In this document: one piece after another, positions 9,446-19,781 of the stretch
How positions within the stretch are numbered: position 1 is the first letter of the stretch
Layout: every line of letters starts with the position of its first letter
Source: Afipia carboxidovorans OM5
Lineage (GTDB): Bacteria > Pseudomonadota > Alphaproteobacteria > Rhizobiales > Xanthobacteraceae
Length of the DNA stretch: 64,000 nt
NCBI RefSeq assembly: GCF_000218565.1
Contig: NC_015684.1
Span: forward strand, 1,984,001-2,048,000
Direction of reading: 5' to 3'
Position numbers and translations under genes: made by a program
Notes under the pieces: model-generated
Database searches by the model: none
What the model was told of the DNA's origin: nothing
The model's input: only the letters and a program-made list of their open reading frames with translations

Positions 9446-10339
9446 CTATCGCACGACCGGCACGCCGCCCGGATGCTTGGCCTTTTCTTCCGGCTCGACA
9501 TGGATCGAAATGGTGATGTCCGGAATCTCCTTGCGCAACGCGGCCTCGATCCGGTCGCACACCCGATGCGATTCCGACACCGTCATTTCGCCCGGCACCA
9601 CAAGATGGAAGTCGAGGAAGATCGCGCGGCCCGCGTGGCGGGTGCGCAGGTCATGAGCTTCCAGCGCGCCATCGGCGTTGGCCGAGATAATCTCGGTAAT
9701 TTTCGCCAGCGTATTGTCCGGCACGACCTCGTCCATCAGGCCGCCGACCGAGGAGCGCATCAGCTTCCAGCCGGTCCACAGGATGTTGAGCGCAATCACC
9801 GCGGCGATCAGCGGGTCGAGAACGGGAATGTCCGTCGCCCACACCAGCGCGACACCGGCAAGCACACCGATCGAGGTGATGACGTCGGTCCACAGGTGCT
9901 GCGCATCGGCGGTGAGCGCGGGCGAGCGGTGCTTCCGTCCGTACTTCCTGAGCACGAAATACCAGACGGCATTTAGACCAGTCGCACCTGCATTGAACAG
10001 CAGGCCGGTGAAGGGCGCGTCGAGCGGCCTGGGGTGCAGAATGCCCCGATAGGACGCGTAGAGGATCGAGATCGCCGCGACCAGAATCAGTACGCCCTCG
10101 ACAATCGCGGAGAGATACTCCGCCTTGTGGTGGCCGTAAGGGTGATTGGCGTCGGGCGGCGTGGCGCTGACCTGTACCGCGACGAACGCGGCGATAGCGG
10201 TCGCGACGTTGATGACGCTTTCCAGCGCATCGGAATAAAGCGCGACGCTGCCGGTGACGTAATAGGCAACGTATTTCAGCGCCAGCACGAGGCAACCGAC
10301 CGCGATGCTGACGGCGGCCAGTTTCATGGGAATGGACAT
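9446..10339 (-). CDS. cation diffusion facilitator (CDF) family metal exporter
   Basis: Starting at the ATG at 10339 (MSIPMKLAAVS) it is 297 aa. Six membrane helices are evident. Transport-site residues are seen in YSDALES (helix 2) and HLWTDVITS (helix 5), followed by a cytosolic C-terminal domain with DFHLVVPGEMTVSESHRV. The motif NHPYGHHKAEYLS in the loop after helix 2 is typical of the FieF/Zn-Fe branch. It exports divalent cations by proton antiport across the inner membrane. A start 18 codons upstream is possible but not supported. Confidence 0.88.
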   Translation of the reverse strand: MSIPMKLAAVSIAVGCLVLALKYVAYYVTGSVALYSDALESVINVATAIAAFVAVQVSATPPDANHPYGHHKAEYLSAIVEGVLILVAAISILYASYRGILHPRPLDAPFTGLLFNAGATGLNAVWYFVLRKYGRKHRSPALTADAQHLWTDVITSIGVLAGVALVWATDIPVLDPLIAAVIALNILWTGWKLMRSSVGGLMDEVVPDNTLAKITEIISANADGALEAHDLRTRHAGRAIFLDFHLVVPGEMTVSESHRVCDRIEAALRKEIPDITISIHVEPEEKAKHPGGVPVVR

Positions 10340-10898
10340 GGGAACCACGCGGATTGTCTTCGCGTGCTTAAGGGAACGTCCGAGCGCGATCAATCGCCAT
10401 GTTTGCTGACGCTAATCATTCGCAAGGAAAAAGTTCTCAATCGGGGAGACGGCCGCGACTTGTCGGGGCGCGAGCGCACGCACAAACAACAGGCTGGTTC
10501 GGTAAGCAGCAAAGGCGATGTGCAAGAAACCCGCTCGGCGATGGCCTTAAACGGATGCGTTCATTTTTTGCGTGAGGATGTGTTCTTGCATGAGCAAGCG
10601 ACTCATGTGCTCCCGCAGCATCAGCGGAGTTTGAGCGGCATCAATTTAGAATGCTTCTTGGCTGCCTGATCGCGGCGTAATCGAATTCAAGGCTGGCATG
10701 TGCGAGACGCAATCATGCGCTCAACATAGCGTGTGTATTCGCCAATATTGACGGCCTTTATTTTCGGTTAACCGATAGATGATCCCATATGTCGCAGGGA
10801 GATCAGTGACGTTTTAGCCCATTGCCACAAAGATGCTGCATTGCGATTTCAACCCTGCCGGGCACACGAATCCGCAAAATCGGGAATCTGTTTCAGTC
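10340..10898. other. intergenic region between divergent CDF and RND genes
   Basis: 559 bp without a credible gene; the open frames here lack homology and a ribosome site. It must contain the promoters of the divergent CDF exporter and RND efflux genes. A weak -35-like TTGACG near 10757 precedes an AT-rich stretch. No regulator gene of the TetR type that often accompanies RND pumps is present here. Confidence 0.5.
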
Positions 10899-12065
10899 AT
10901 GACGAATCCTGTCGTCGCTATTGCTTGTTTGATCGTTGGAAGTTCGCTTTTAGCCGGTTGTAACGATAAAGCTCCCGCCGTTGCGGATACACCTCCAGAA
11001 GTCTCCATCGTTCGCGTGCAGGAAGAATCCTTCACCGTCGTGCGCGAACTGCCGGGCCGCATCGCACCGGTACGCGTTGCCGAGGTTCGTCCGCGCGTCT
11101 CCGGAATCATCGTCGGCCGGCTTTTCCGCCAGGGCAGCGATGTCGAGGCGGGGGACGCACTCTATGAAATCGATCCGCGGCCGTTCGAGGTCGAGGTGAA
11201 GGCGCAGGAAGCGGCGCAGGCGAAGGCCGAGGCGGTGCTCGATCAGGCCTCCAGACAGGCCAACCGCATCGAGATGCTTGCCTCCCAGCACGTCGCCTCC
11301 ACCGCCGAGAACGAGAAGGCCGTCGGCGCCAAGCGCCAGGCCGAGGCTGACCTTGCCGCGCGCAAGGCCGAGGTCGCGCGCGCCAAGCTCAATCTCGATT
11401 ACGCAACGATCCGCGCGCCCATCAAGGGCCGGATCGGCGCCGCGCTGGTGAGCGAGGGCGCGCTCGTCACCGCGAACGACACCACCAATCTCGCGACCAT
11501 CCGTCAGCTCGATCCGATCTACGCCGACTTCACCCAGTCGGTCGGCGATCTCAACAAGCTGCGCGCCGCGCTCGAGAGCGGCGAGCTCGAGGAAGTGAGC
11601 GAGAATGCCGCGAAGGTACGGCTCGTGGTTGATGGCCGCGCCTATCCGCTCGACGGCAAGCTGTTGTTCTCCGAAGCCAAGGTCGATGCCTCGACCGGGC
11701 AGGTCACGCTGCGCGGCGAGTTTCCCAATCCGAACGGCGAACTGCTGCCGGGCATGTATGTGCGCGTGATGATCGAGCAGGGCATCGACAAGGATGCCAT
11801 CGCCGTACCGGAGCAGGCCGTGCAGCGCACCGCCAATGGCGGCAGCGAAGTATTTGTCGTCAAGCCCGATGGTCGCGTCGCCAAGCAGTCGATCCGCACC
11901 ACCGACCTTCAGGGTGGCCGCTGGCTGGTGAGCGAGGGGCTGAAGTCCGGCGATCAGGTTGTGGTCGAGGGCTTCCAGAAGTTCGTCGCAGGCGACCGGG
12001 TCAGGCCGGTCTCGATGGACGACACCAAGGTGAGCGACGCCGCTTCGTCAGCCTCGTTCAACTGA
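10899..12065 (+). CDS. RND efflux periplasmic adaptor (membrane fusion) lipoprotein
   Basis: The ATG at 10899 gives MTNPVVAIACLIVGSSLLAG followed by Cys, a lipoprotein signal with lipobox LLAGC. The frame extends upstream to 10833 but only this start gives the signal. The body shows the AcrA/MexA pattern: barrel-sandwich halves (RVAEVRPRVSGIIVGRLFRQGSDVEAG) around an Ala/Lys/Glu-rich coiled coil (about residues 95-165), then a membrane-proximal domain. It links the inner-membrane pump at 12072 to an outer-membrane channel. Confidence 0.9.
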   Translation: MTNPVVAIACLIVGSSLLAGCNDKAPAVADTPPEVSIVRVQEESFTVVRELPGRIAPVRVAEVRPRVSGIIVGRLFRQGSDVEAGDALYEIDPRPFEVEVKAQEAAQAKAEAVLDQASRQANRIEMLASQHVASTAENEKAVGAKRQAEADLAARKAEVARAKLNLDYATIRAPIKGRIGAALVSEGALVTANDTTNLATIRQLDPIYADFTQSVGDLNKLRAALESGELEEVSENAAKVRLVVDGRAYPLDGKLLFSEAKVDASTGQVTLRGEFPNPNGELLPGMYVRVMIEQGIDKDAIAVPEQAVQRTANGGSEVFVVKPDGRVAKQSIRTTDLQGGRWLVSEGLKSGDQVVVEGFQKFVAGDRVRPVSMDDTKVSDAASSASFN

Positions 12066-12071
12066 CGTCCG

Positions 12072-15000
12072 ATGCCCGCATTTTTCATCGAGCGCCCGAT
12101 CTTCGCGTGGGTGATTGCGCTGTTCATTTGCTTGATCGGCGCGATCTCCATTCCGCTGCTGGCCATCGCGCAGTATCCGATCATCGCACCTCCGTCGATC
12201 GCGATCGGCACGAGCTACCCCGGCGCATCGCCTGAAGAACTCTACAACAGCGTCACGCGGCTGATCGAAGAAGAACTCAACGGCGCCTCCGGCATTCTGA
12301 ACTTCGAATCCACCAGCGACTCACTCGGCGAGGTGGAAATTCTCGCGAATTTCCAGCCGGGAACGGACACGACCATCGCCTCGGTCGACGTGCAGAACCG
12401 CATCAAGCGCGTCGAGGCGCGATTGCCGCCTGCGGTGATCCAGCAGGGCATTCTGGTCGAGGAAGCATCGAGCGCGATGCTGCAGATCATCACGCTGCGC
12501 TCGACCGACGGCAGCCTCGATGAAGTGGCGCTTGGCGACTTCATGGTGCGCAACGTCATGGGCGAAATCCGCCGCATCCCGGGTGTCGGCCGCGCCAAGC
12601 TCTATTCGACCGAGCAGTCGCTGCGCATCTGGGTCGATCCGGAAAAGCTGATCGGATACAACCTCACCTCCGACGACGTCACCAAGGCGATCGCGGCGCA
12701 GAACGCGCAGGTCGCCTCCGGCAGTCTCGGCGCGGAGCCGAGCGTGCGGGGGCAGAAGGTGTCCGCGCTCGTTCTCGTCAAGGGCCAGCTCTCGACCCCC
12801 GATGAATTCGGCTCCATCGTGCTGCATGCGAACGCCGACGGCTCGGTCGTGCGGCTGCGCGACGTCGCCCGCATCGAGATCGGCGGCATGGGCTATCAGT
12901 TCACCACGCGGCTGAACGGCAAGCCGACGGCAGGCCTCTCGGTCATGCTGGCGCCGACCGGCAACGCGCTCGCGACCGCGGCGGCGGTCGAAGCCAAGAT
13001 GAAAGAACTCTCGAAGTTCTTCCCGGCCAACATCGCCTACGACATTCCCTACAACATCACGCCCGTGGTGAACGCAGCCATCACCAAGGTGCTGCAGACG
13101 CTCGCGGAAGCCGTGGTGCTCGTCTTCATCGTGATGTTCCTGTTCCTGCAGAACATCCGCTACACCTTCATCCCGACCATCGTCGTGCCTGTCGCGCTGC
13201 TCGGCGCTTGCGCGGCGCTTCTGTTGTTCGGCTATTCCATCAACATGCTGACGCTGTTCGCCATGGTGATGGCGATCGGCATTCTCGTGGACGACGCCAT
13301 CGTCGTCGTGGAGAACGTCGAGCGCATCATGGTCGAGGAGGGGCTGCCGCCGAAGGAAGCCACCCGCAAGGCGATGACGCAGATCACCGGCGCGATCATC
13401 GGCATCACGCTGGTGCTGATGGCCGTGTTTGTGCCGATGGCGTTCTTCCCGGGCTCGGTCGGCATCATCTACCGCCAGTTCTCGGTGACGATGGTGGCCG
13501 CGATCGGCTTCTCGGCACTGATGGCGCTGTCGCTGACGCCGGCGCTGTGCGCGACGCTGCTCAAGCCGCCGAAGGCGGGGCACAGCATCCGCCGCAAGGG
13601 CGTGTTCGGCTGGTTCAACAACACGCTCGACACCACGCGCGGGCAATACATCAAGACCGTGAGCTGGTCGCTCGCCCGCAAGGGGCGGGTGATGATCGTC
13701 TACGTCGCCGTGGTCGCGGCCGTCGGATTTACGTTCTCGAGAATGCCGGGCGGCTTCCTGCCGATCGACGATCAGGGCTTCATTACCGTCGACGTGCAGA
13801 CGCCGTCGAACTCCTCGTTCGAACGCACCCGCGCCGCCGTCGAGAGCGTCGAGCAGTACCTCGAGACCCGCGACGGCATTCAGGACGTGACGTTCCTCAC
13901 CGGCTTCAGTTTCCTCGGGCAGGGCATCAACACCGCGCAGGCCTTCATCACGCTGAAGGACTGGTCCGAGCGCGGGGCGAAGGATTCCGCCGAGGCGATC
14001 GTCAACGACATCAACAAGCACATGGCGCGCGTCCGCGACGCCAAGATCACCGCGCAGCAGCCGCCGCCGATCGACAATCTCGGCAACTCCAGCGGCTTCA
14101 GCTTCCGCCTGCAGGATCGCGGGCAGAAGGGCTACATCGCGCTGCTCGATGCGGCGCGGAAGCTCGTCGCCGACGCCAATGCGGGTTCGATCCTGCAGAA
14201 GGTCTATATCGAAGGTCTGCCGGAAGGGCCCGTGGTCAACCTGATGGTGGACCGCGAGAAGGCGAGTGCCTTCGGCATTTCCTTTGCCGAGGTCAACAAC
14301 ACGATCTCGACCAATCTCGGATCGGCCTACATCAACAACTTCCCGAACAAGGGGCGCATGCAGCGCGTGATCGTCCAGGCGGACGCGATGGACCGCATGA
14401 ACCCTGCCGACATTCTCAAATACAATGTCAAGAACAGTCAGGGCCATCTGGTGCCGCTGTCGTCGTTCGCGACCATCGAATGGGGCGTGGGCCCGTCGCA
14501 GATTGCCGGTTTCAACTACTACCCGACGGTGCGCATCAGCGGCGAGGCGAAAGCGGGCTTCACCAGCGGCGATGCCATCGCCGAGATGGAGCGCCTTGCG
14601 GATCTGTTGCCGCGCGGGTTCGGCTATGAATGGAGCGGGCAGTCGCTGCAGGAGAAGCTCTCCGGCTCGCAGGCGCCGTTCCTGCTCGCGTTGTCGGTGC
14701 TGGTCGTATTCTTGTGTCTCGCCGCGCTCTATGAGAGCTGGACCATCCCGATCGCGGTGCTGCTGACCATTCCGCTCGGCCTGCTCGGTTCGGTCGTGGC
14801 CTCGTCGCTGCGCGGATTGCCGAACGGCGTCTATTTCACCGTGGGCCTCATCACCATCATCGGACTCGCGGCCAAGGACGCGATCCTCATCATCGAGTTC
14901 GCGAAGGACCTGCGCGAGAAGGAAGGCAAGTCGCTGCTCACGGCGACGCTGGAAGCCTGCCACCTGCGGTTCCGGCCGATCCTGATGACGGGCTTTGCCT

Positions 15001-15251
15001 TCGTTTGTGGCGTGCTGCCTATGGTGGTGGCGCATGGCGCCGGCGGCCTCAGCCAGCAGGCGCTCGGCACCGGCGTGATGGGCGGCATGATCGCGGTCGC
15101 GATTCTCGCGCTCTTGATGGTGCCGGTCTTCTTCGTCTTCATTCAGGGGCTGTTCGAGAAACCGCCTGAGGAGCCGGAAGCGGTCACCGAAGACCCGTCC
15201 CAAGTGCCGGAAGGGCCGGATGCCGCGCCCGCGCCGCAACCCGGTGCCTGA
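12072..15251 (+). CDS. RND multidrug efflux permease, HAE1 (AcrB/MexB) family
   Basis: 1059 aa, the full family length. It starts MPAFFIERPIFAWVIALFIC, the usual first helix. The paired aspartates of the proton relay are in MAIGILVDDAIVVVENVER at about residues 400-418. A second block of helices begins near 870. It begins 6 bp after the adaptor gene, so the two form one operon. No outer-membrane factor follows; a TolC-like channel must be encoded elsewhere. The acidic, Pro-rich tail after residue 1035 is likely disordered. Confidence 0.93.
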   Translation: MPAFFIERPIFAWVIALFICLIGAISIPLLAIAQYPIIAPPSIAIGTSYPGASPEELYNSVTRLIEEELNGASGILNFESTSDSLGEVEILANFQPGTDTTIASVDVQNRIKRVEARLPPAVIQQGILVEEASSAMLQIITLRSTDGSLDEVALGDFMVRNVMGEIRRIPGVGRAKLYSTEQSLRIWVDPEKLIGYNLTSDDVTKAIAAQNAQVASGSLGAEPSVRGQKVSALVLVKGQLSTPDEFGSIVLHANADGSVVRLRDVARIEIGGMGYQFTTRLNGKPTAGLSVMLAPTGNALATAAAVEAKMKELSKFFPANIAYDIPYNITPVVNAAITKVLQTLAEAVVLVFIVMFLFLQNIRYTFIPTIVVPVALLGACAALLLFGYSINMLTLFAMVMAIGILVDDAIVVVENVERIMVEEGLPPKEATRKAMTQITGAIIGITLVLMAVFVPMAFFPGSVGIIYRQFSVTMVAAIGFSALMALSLTPALCATLLKPPKAGHSIRRKGVFGWFNNTLDTTRGQYIKTVSWSLARKGRVMIVYVAVVAAVGFTFSRMPGGFLPIDDQGFITVDVQTPSNSSFERTRAAVESVEQYLETRDGIQDVTFLTGFSFLGQGINTAQAFITLKDWSERGAKDSAEAIVNDINKHMARVRDAKITAQQPPPIDNLGNSSGFSFRLQDRGQKGYIALLDAARKLVADANAGSILQKVYIEGLPEGPVVNLMVDREKASAFGISFAEVNNTISTNLGSAYINNFPNKGRMQRVIVQADAMDRMNPADILKYNVKNSQGHLVPLSSFATIEWGVGPSQIAGFNYYPTVRISGEAKAGFTSGDAIAEMERLADLLPRGFGYEWSGQSLQEKLSGSQAPFLLALSVLVVFLCLAALYESWTIPIAVLLTIPLGLLGSVVASSLRGLPNGVYFTVGLITIIGLAAKDAILIIEFAKDLREKEGKSLLTATLEACHLRFRPILMTGFAFVCGVLPMVVAHGAGGLSQQALGTGVMGGMIAVAILALLMVPVFFVFIQGLFEKPPEEPEAVTEDPSQVPEGPDAAPAPQPGA

Positions 15252-15414
15252 GGCGATATAATTCCGCTAAAAATATTCCTGTCGACAACTGCGAATATCA
15301 CAACGGCTTCGTTGCGACGCAGCATACCGAAAAGTCTATTGGTCAGGTTCGGCGGCCAAGCTTACAGTTTTGTGACAAGGCCGGGAGGTCGGACGTTTCG
15401 ACAGGAGGCACAGC

Positions 15415-16752
15415 GTGAAGCGCATTCAGTTTGCTCAGATTTTCGCAGCAGTCATGGTGCTTGGGTGGCCGTTAGGGGCTCAGGCACAGGCGATCTCGGG
15501 AAAAGTCAGCGTCGTCACCTCCTACTCGAAGGATCTGACCGGCCCGATCAAGAAGGCTTTCGAGAAGGCGAACCCCGGCGTCACGCTCGACGTGCAGAAC
15601 CGCAATACCCATGCGGGCGTCAAATTCCTGGAAGAGACCAAGTCCAACAATCAGGTCGATCTGTTCTGGGCCTCTGCGCCGGATGCGTTCGAGGCGCTGA
15701 AGGCGAAGTCGCTGCTGCAGGTCTATAAGCCCAAGGCGACCGGAATCCCGGAGAAGATCGGGCAATTCCCGATCAACGATCCCGACGGCTACTATTTCGG
15801 TTTCGCCGCGTCGGGCTACGGCATCATGTGGAATGAGCGCTACGTGAAGGCCAACAAGCTGCCCGAGCCGAAGGAGTGGCAGGACCTCGCAGCACCCGCG
15901 TATTTCGATCACGTCTCGATCGCGGCTCCGTCGCGCTCCGGCACCACGCATCTCACCATCGAGACGGTGTTGCAGGGCGAGGGCTGGGCCAAGGGATGGG
16001 GCACTATCCGCGAGATGGCCGGCAACTTCCGTGAAGTCACCGAGCGTTCGTTTGGCGTGCCGGATGGCGTGAACTCCGGTCAGGTCGGCTACGGCATCGT
16101 CATCGACTTCTTCGCCTTCTCCTCGCAGGCGACGGGCTTCCCGGTGAAATTCATCTATCCGAGCGTGACGGCGATCGTCCCGGCCAACATTGCGGTCGTC
16201 GCGAATGCGCCGAACAAGGCGGGCGCCGAAGCCTTTATCGAATTCCTGCTGTCGGAAGCCGGGCAGAACCTGTTGTTCGATCCGGGCATCCGCCGCCTGC
16301 CGGTCAACCCGGCGGTCTACAGCAAGGCTCCGAAGGACTATCCGAACCCCTTCACCGATCCGCGCCTGAACTCGATGGTGAAGTTCGACGTCAAGAAATC
16401 GGAATCGCGCAACGACGTGGTCGATGCGCTGTTCGACCAGACCATTACCTTCCAGATCGCCGATCTGAAACAAACCAAGAAGGCGATCGACACTGCCGCT
16501 ACGGCGCTTGCGAAAAAGCCGAACCCGCAGGGCGAGGCGCTTCTGAAGGAGGCGCGCGGCCTGATGGAAGCGATGCCGATCACCGAGGAACAGGCATCGT
16601 CCTCCGAGATCGTCGGTGCATTCTCCGGCGGCAAGAAGAAGGAGAAGGGCGTGCGGCAGGCCGAGCTCGAGCAGCAATGGGCGACCTTTGCAAAGGAGAA
16701 CAATGCAAAGGCCCGCGCCAAGGCGGATGAAGCCCTGAAGCTTGCCAAATAA
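15415..16752 (+). CDS. ABC transporter substrate-binding protein, ferric iron/phosphonate type
   Basis: GTG start at 15415 with a strong ribosome site ACAGGAGG at 15401. A Sec signal peptide ends near GAQAQA (residue 25). The mature part follows the family-1 solute-binding fold seen in Fbp/AfuA and aminoethylphosphonate receptors (VSVVTSYSKDL; NSGQVGYGIVIDFFAF). At 445 aa it is about 100 residues longer than usual; the extra length is a Lys/Glu/Ala-rich, probably helical C-terminal tail. Substrate uncertain: ferric iron, a phosphonate or another small anion. Confidence 0.82.
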   Translation: MKRIQFAQIFAAVMVLGWPLGAQAQAISGKVSVVTSYSKDLTGPIKKAFEKANPGVTLDVQNRNTHAGVKFLEETKSNNQVDLFWASAPDAFEALKAKSLLQVYKPKATGIPEKIGQFPINDPDGYYFGFAASGYGIMWNERYVKANKLPEPKEWQDLAAPAYFDHVSIAAPSRSGTTHLTIETVLQGEGWAKGWGTIREMAGNFREVTERSFGVPDGVNSGQVGYGIVIDFFAFSSQATGFPVKFIYPSVTAIVPANIAVVANAPNKAGAEAFIEFLLSEAGQNLLFDPGIRRLPVNPAVYSKAPKDYPNPFTDPRLNSMVKFDVKKSESRNDVVDALFDQTITFQIADLKQTKKAIDTAATALAKKPNPQGEALLKEARGLMEAMPITEEQASSSEIVGAFSGGKKKEKGVRQAELEQQWATFAKENNAKARAKADEALKLAK

Positions 16753-16770
16753 GTTCGGACGACGTCGCGC

Positions 16771-18507
16771 ATGACCGCCGTCGGCTTACAACAGGAACGG
16801 CGCGGGACATTCCTGTCCCGTGCCTTCAGTGGCACGTCGTGGGGTCAGGCCAGCATTGCGCTCCTGATCCTCGCGTTTCTGATCTGCTTCCTGGTCTGGC
16901 CGGTCGCAACCGTCATCTGGGTCGCCTTCACCGAAAAGGGCACCGGCGCGTTCACGCTGGCGAACTTCGTCGATTTCGCGCGGACCGATCTGTTCATCCG
17001 CTCGTTCTGGAATTCGTTCTACGTCTCGGCGATGGCGGTCGTCGGCGCATCGATCCTCGCGCTGCCGCTCGCCTACTTCACCTCGCGCTTCACGTTCCGT
17101 GGTGCGGGCGTGATCCAGATCCTCGGTTTTCTGCCGCTGATCATGCCGCCCTTCGTCGGCGCTGTGGCGCTGCAACTGTTCTTCGGCCGCAACGGCACCG
17201 TGAACCTGCTGCTGGACGACTGGCTCGGCTTCAAGCTCGGCTTCATGGAAGGGCTGAACGGCGTCATCTTCGTTCAGTCGATCCATTATTTCCCGTTCAT
17301 CCTCATCAATCTCTCCGCGGCGCTGCGAAACGTCGATCGCTCGATGGAGGAGGCGGCACAGAATCTCGGCTCGCACGGGTTGCGGCTGTTCCGGCGCATC
17401 GTGTTTCCGTTGGCGCTGCCGGGTTATGTCGCCGGCGCCTCGCTCGTGTTCGTGAAAGTGTTCGACGATCTCGCGACGCCGCTTCTTCTCAATGTGAAAG
17501 ATATGCTTGCGCCGCAGGCCTATCTGCGCGTCACCTCGATCGGTATCGCCGACCCGATGGGCTATGTGATTTCCGTCGTGCTAATCGTCGCATCGGTCGC
17601 CTCGATGTGGGTGTCGTCGCTTGCGACCCGCAACGTCGATTACGCCACCACCCAGCGTGGCGGCGGTGGCATCGCCAAGCGGAAGCTGCGGCCGCTGGAA
17701 ATGGCGCTCGCCTATCTGCTGCTGACGGTGATCATCCTGCTGGTGCTGGCACCGCATTTCGGTCTGGTGTTGTTGTCGTTTGCGACGATCTGGTCGTTCT
17801 CGCCGCTGCCCGACGGCTACACCACGGCGCACTACGCGCGCGTGTTCGGCGAAAGCTCGATCTACATCAAGAACACGCTGCTCTATGCCTCGCTCGCGGG
17901 CCTGATCGATATCGTGATCGGCACCGCGATCTCCTATCTGGTGTTGCGCTCGAAACTGATGGGTGCGCGGGGGCTCGATCTGCTGGCGATGGCGGCGCTC
18001 GCCATTCCCGGCGTCGTGCTCGGCATCGGCTATCTGCGCGCGTTCTACGGCATTCCGCTATGGGATGGCACGCCGCTCGCCGCGTTCTGGATCGTGATCG
18101 TGATCGCATTGGCGATCCGCCGCCTGCCTTATGCGTTGCGCGCGTGCTACGCGGCGCTCCAGCAGATTTCGGCCTCACTCGAGGAGGCGGCGGAAAACCT
18201 CGGCGCGACCAAGGCCTCCACCGTGCGCCGCATCGTCGTGCCGCTGATGACCGGCGGCATCATGGCGGGCTTCATCACGAGTTTCGCAACAGCGGCGGTC
18301 GAGCTCTCCGCCACGCTGATGCTGGTGCAGGCGAACGAGGATGCGCCGCTCGCCTATGGCCTCTACGTCTTCATGCAGTCGGCCTCGGGTCGCGGGGCAG
18401 GCGCGGCGCTTGGCGTCATCGCCGTCGTCATTGTGGCAATCTCCACGGTCGCGTCGCAATATGTCATCGAGCGCGAGCGCCGCACGAAGACCGGCCACCT
18501 TTCGTAA
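16771..18507 (+). CDS. ABC transporter permease, two fused permease domains (FbpB-like)
   Basis: 578 aa with about twelve membrane helices in two repeats. Each repeat carries an EAA loop that contacts the ATPase: SMEEAAQNLGSHG (about residue 190) and SLEEAAENLGATK (about 470). Such fused permeases are typical of ferric-iron type importers. It lies 18 bp after the binding protein and 15 bp before the ATPase, so the three genes form one operon. Confidence 0.88.
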   Translation: MTAVGLQQERRGTFLSRAFSGTSWGQASIALLILAFLICFLVWPVATVIWVAFTEKGTGAFTLANFVDFARTDLFIRSFWNSFYVSAMAVVGASILALPLAYFTSRFTFRGAGVIQILGFLPLIMPPFVGAVALQLFFGRNGTVNLLLDDWLGFKLGFMEGLNGVIFVQSIHYFPFILINLSAALRNVDRSMEEAAQNLGSHGLRLFRRIVFPLALPGYVAGASLVFVKVFDDLATPLLLNVKDMLAPQAYLRVTSIGIADPMGYVISVVLIVASVASMWVSSLATRNVDYATTQRGGGGIAKRKLRPLEMALAYLLLTVIILLVLAPHFGLVLLSFATIWSFSPLPDGYTTAHYARVFGESSIYIKNTLLYASLAGLIDIVIGTAISYLVLRSKLMGARGLDLLAMAALAIPGVVLGIGYLRAFYGIPLWDGTPLAAFWIVIVIALAIRRLPYALRACYAALQQISASLEEAAENLGATKASTVRRIVVPLMTGGIMAGFITSFATAAVELSATLMLVQANEDAPLAYGLYVFMQSASGRGAGAALGVIAVVIVAISTVASQYVIERERRTKTGHLS

Positions 18508-18522
18508 GCGCGGGGGACACTC

Positions 18523-19647
18523 TTGGCAGATACCATCACCCAGTCCCAGATCGCCGATCCTCAGGCGGGCAAGCCGCAAGGGCTGGCCGTCAAGGCGGTC
18601 GATCTCAAGATCGACAATGTCAGCGCGGCCTATGGCGACAATGTCGTTCTTGACGGCATCAATCTCGACATCCGGCCGGGCGAACTGTTCGCGCTGCTCG
18701 GCCCCTCCGGCTGCGGCAAGACCACCTTGCTGCGACTGATCGCGGGCTTTGCCGATGCGCGGCAGGGCGTCGTTCTGGTGGACGGCAAGGACATCTCGCG
18801 GCTGCCGCCATGGAAGCGCGATGTCGGCATGGTGTTCCAGTCCTACGCGCTGTGGCCGCATATGACCGTCGGCGACAACGTCGCGTTCGGCCTGCGCGAG
18901 CGGCGGTTGCCGCGCGCCGAGATCAAGCGGCGGGTCGAGGCAGCACTGACCTTCGTCGGGCTGACGAGCCAGATCGACCGCCGCCCGTCGCAACTCTCGG
19001 GCGGGCAGCAGCAGCGCGTGGCGCTGGCGCGGACCATCGCCATCGAGCCGAAGATTCTGTTGCTCGACGAGCCGCTGTCGAATCTGGATGCGAAATTGCG
19101 CGTGCAGGTGCGCCGCGAATTGCGTGCGCTGCAGAAGTCGCTCGGCCTCACCACCGTGATCGTGACGCACGATCAGGAGGAGGCGAATACGATCTGCGAT
19201 CGCGTCGCTGTGATGAACGAGGGTAAGGTGCAGCAGGTCGGCACGCCGACCGAGCTCTACGAACACCCGGCCAACCTGTTCGTCGCGCAGTTTCTCGGAA
19301 CGGCAAACGTCATCGAAGGCAAGTTCACCGGTGCCGGATACCAGTCCGACCTCGGCATCATCCTGCCGGTCCCGCGCGGGCTTGCGGTGACGCCGGGCAT
19401 GAAGCCGGTGTTCCGCCCGCAGGACACGCAACTTGCGCTGAAGGGGCAATCCGAACCGGGCGGCCCCACAATGCCGGGCGAGATCGTGGAACGGGAATTC
19501 CTCGGCAGCACGGTGCGCTACGGCGTGAAGGCGGGCGCGAGCCACATCTGGATCGACGCGCCATTCCGCTCCGGCGCATCGCTGATGGAGATCGGCTCGG
19601 CGGTCGAGGTGACGGTGCCGGTCGACCGGCTGCTCTGGCTCGCGTGA
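18523..19647 (+). CDS. ABC transporter ATP-binding protein (FbpC/PotA-like)
   Basis: TTG start at 18523, preceded by CGGGGGA. Walker A is GPSGCGKTTLL, the Q-loop is VFQSYALWPH, the signature is LSGGQQQRVALAR and Walker B is ILLLDEPLSNLD. The C-terminal 120 residues form a TOBE-like regulatory domain, giving 374 aa. Together with the genes at 15415 and 16771 it makes a complete importer. Confidence 0.9.
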   Translation: MADTITQSQIADPQAGKPQGLAVKAVDLKIDNVSAAYGDNVVLDGINLDIRPGELFALLGPSGCGKTTLLRLIAGFADARQGVVLVDGKDISRLPPWKRDVGMVFQSYALWPHMTVGDNVAFGLRERRLPRAEIKRRVEAALTFVGLTSQIDRRPSQLSGGQQQRVALARTIAIEPKILLLDEPLSNLDAKLRVQVRRELRALQKSLGLTTVIVTHDQEEANTICDRVAVMNEGKVQQVGTPTELYEHPANLFVAQFLGTANVIEGKFTGAGYQSDLGIILPVPRGLAVTPGMKPVFRPQDTQLALKGQSEPGGPTMPGEIVEREFLGSTVRYGVKAGASHIWIDAPFRSGASLMEIGSAVEVTVPVDRLLWLA

Positions 19648-19781
19648 TCGCGCTGGCAGGGCTCGTTTAGGGCGCACGCCGGTGCGGCATCGCCTCTATC
19701 GGCGGGCAATTGAATACTCTACCCGCGCCCGGTACGATCCGCGCACCATTGACCGCCATGCCCTCCCGTGAGGACATTTTC

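Noticed and set aside
12321..15239. 972-aa open frame antisense to the RND permease
   Set aside because: Arg/His-rich composition typical of a high-GC shadow frame; no ribosome site or homology; the plus-strand RND gene is certain.
16839..18653. 604-aa plus-strand frame in another phase over the permease
   Set aside because: Arg/Gly/His-rich shadow; the permease in the correct frame has two EAA loops and about twelve membrane helices.
18175..19677. 500-aa minus-strand frame over the ABC ATPase gene
   Set aside because: Shadow of a certain ABC ATPase with Walker A, Walker B and signature motifs; no family features in the antisense translation.
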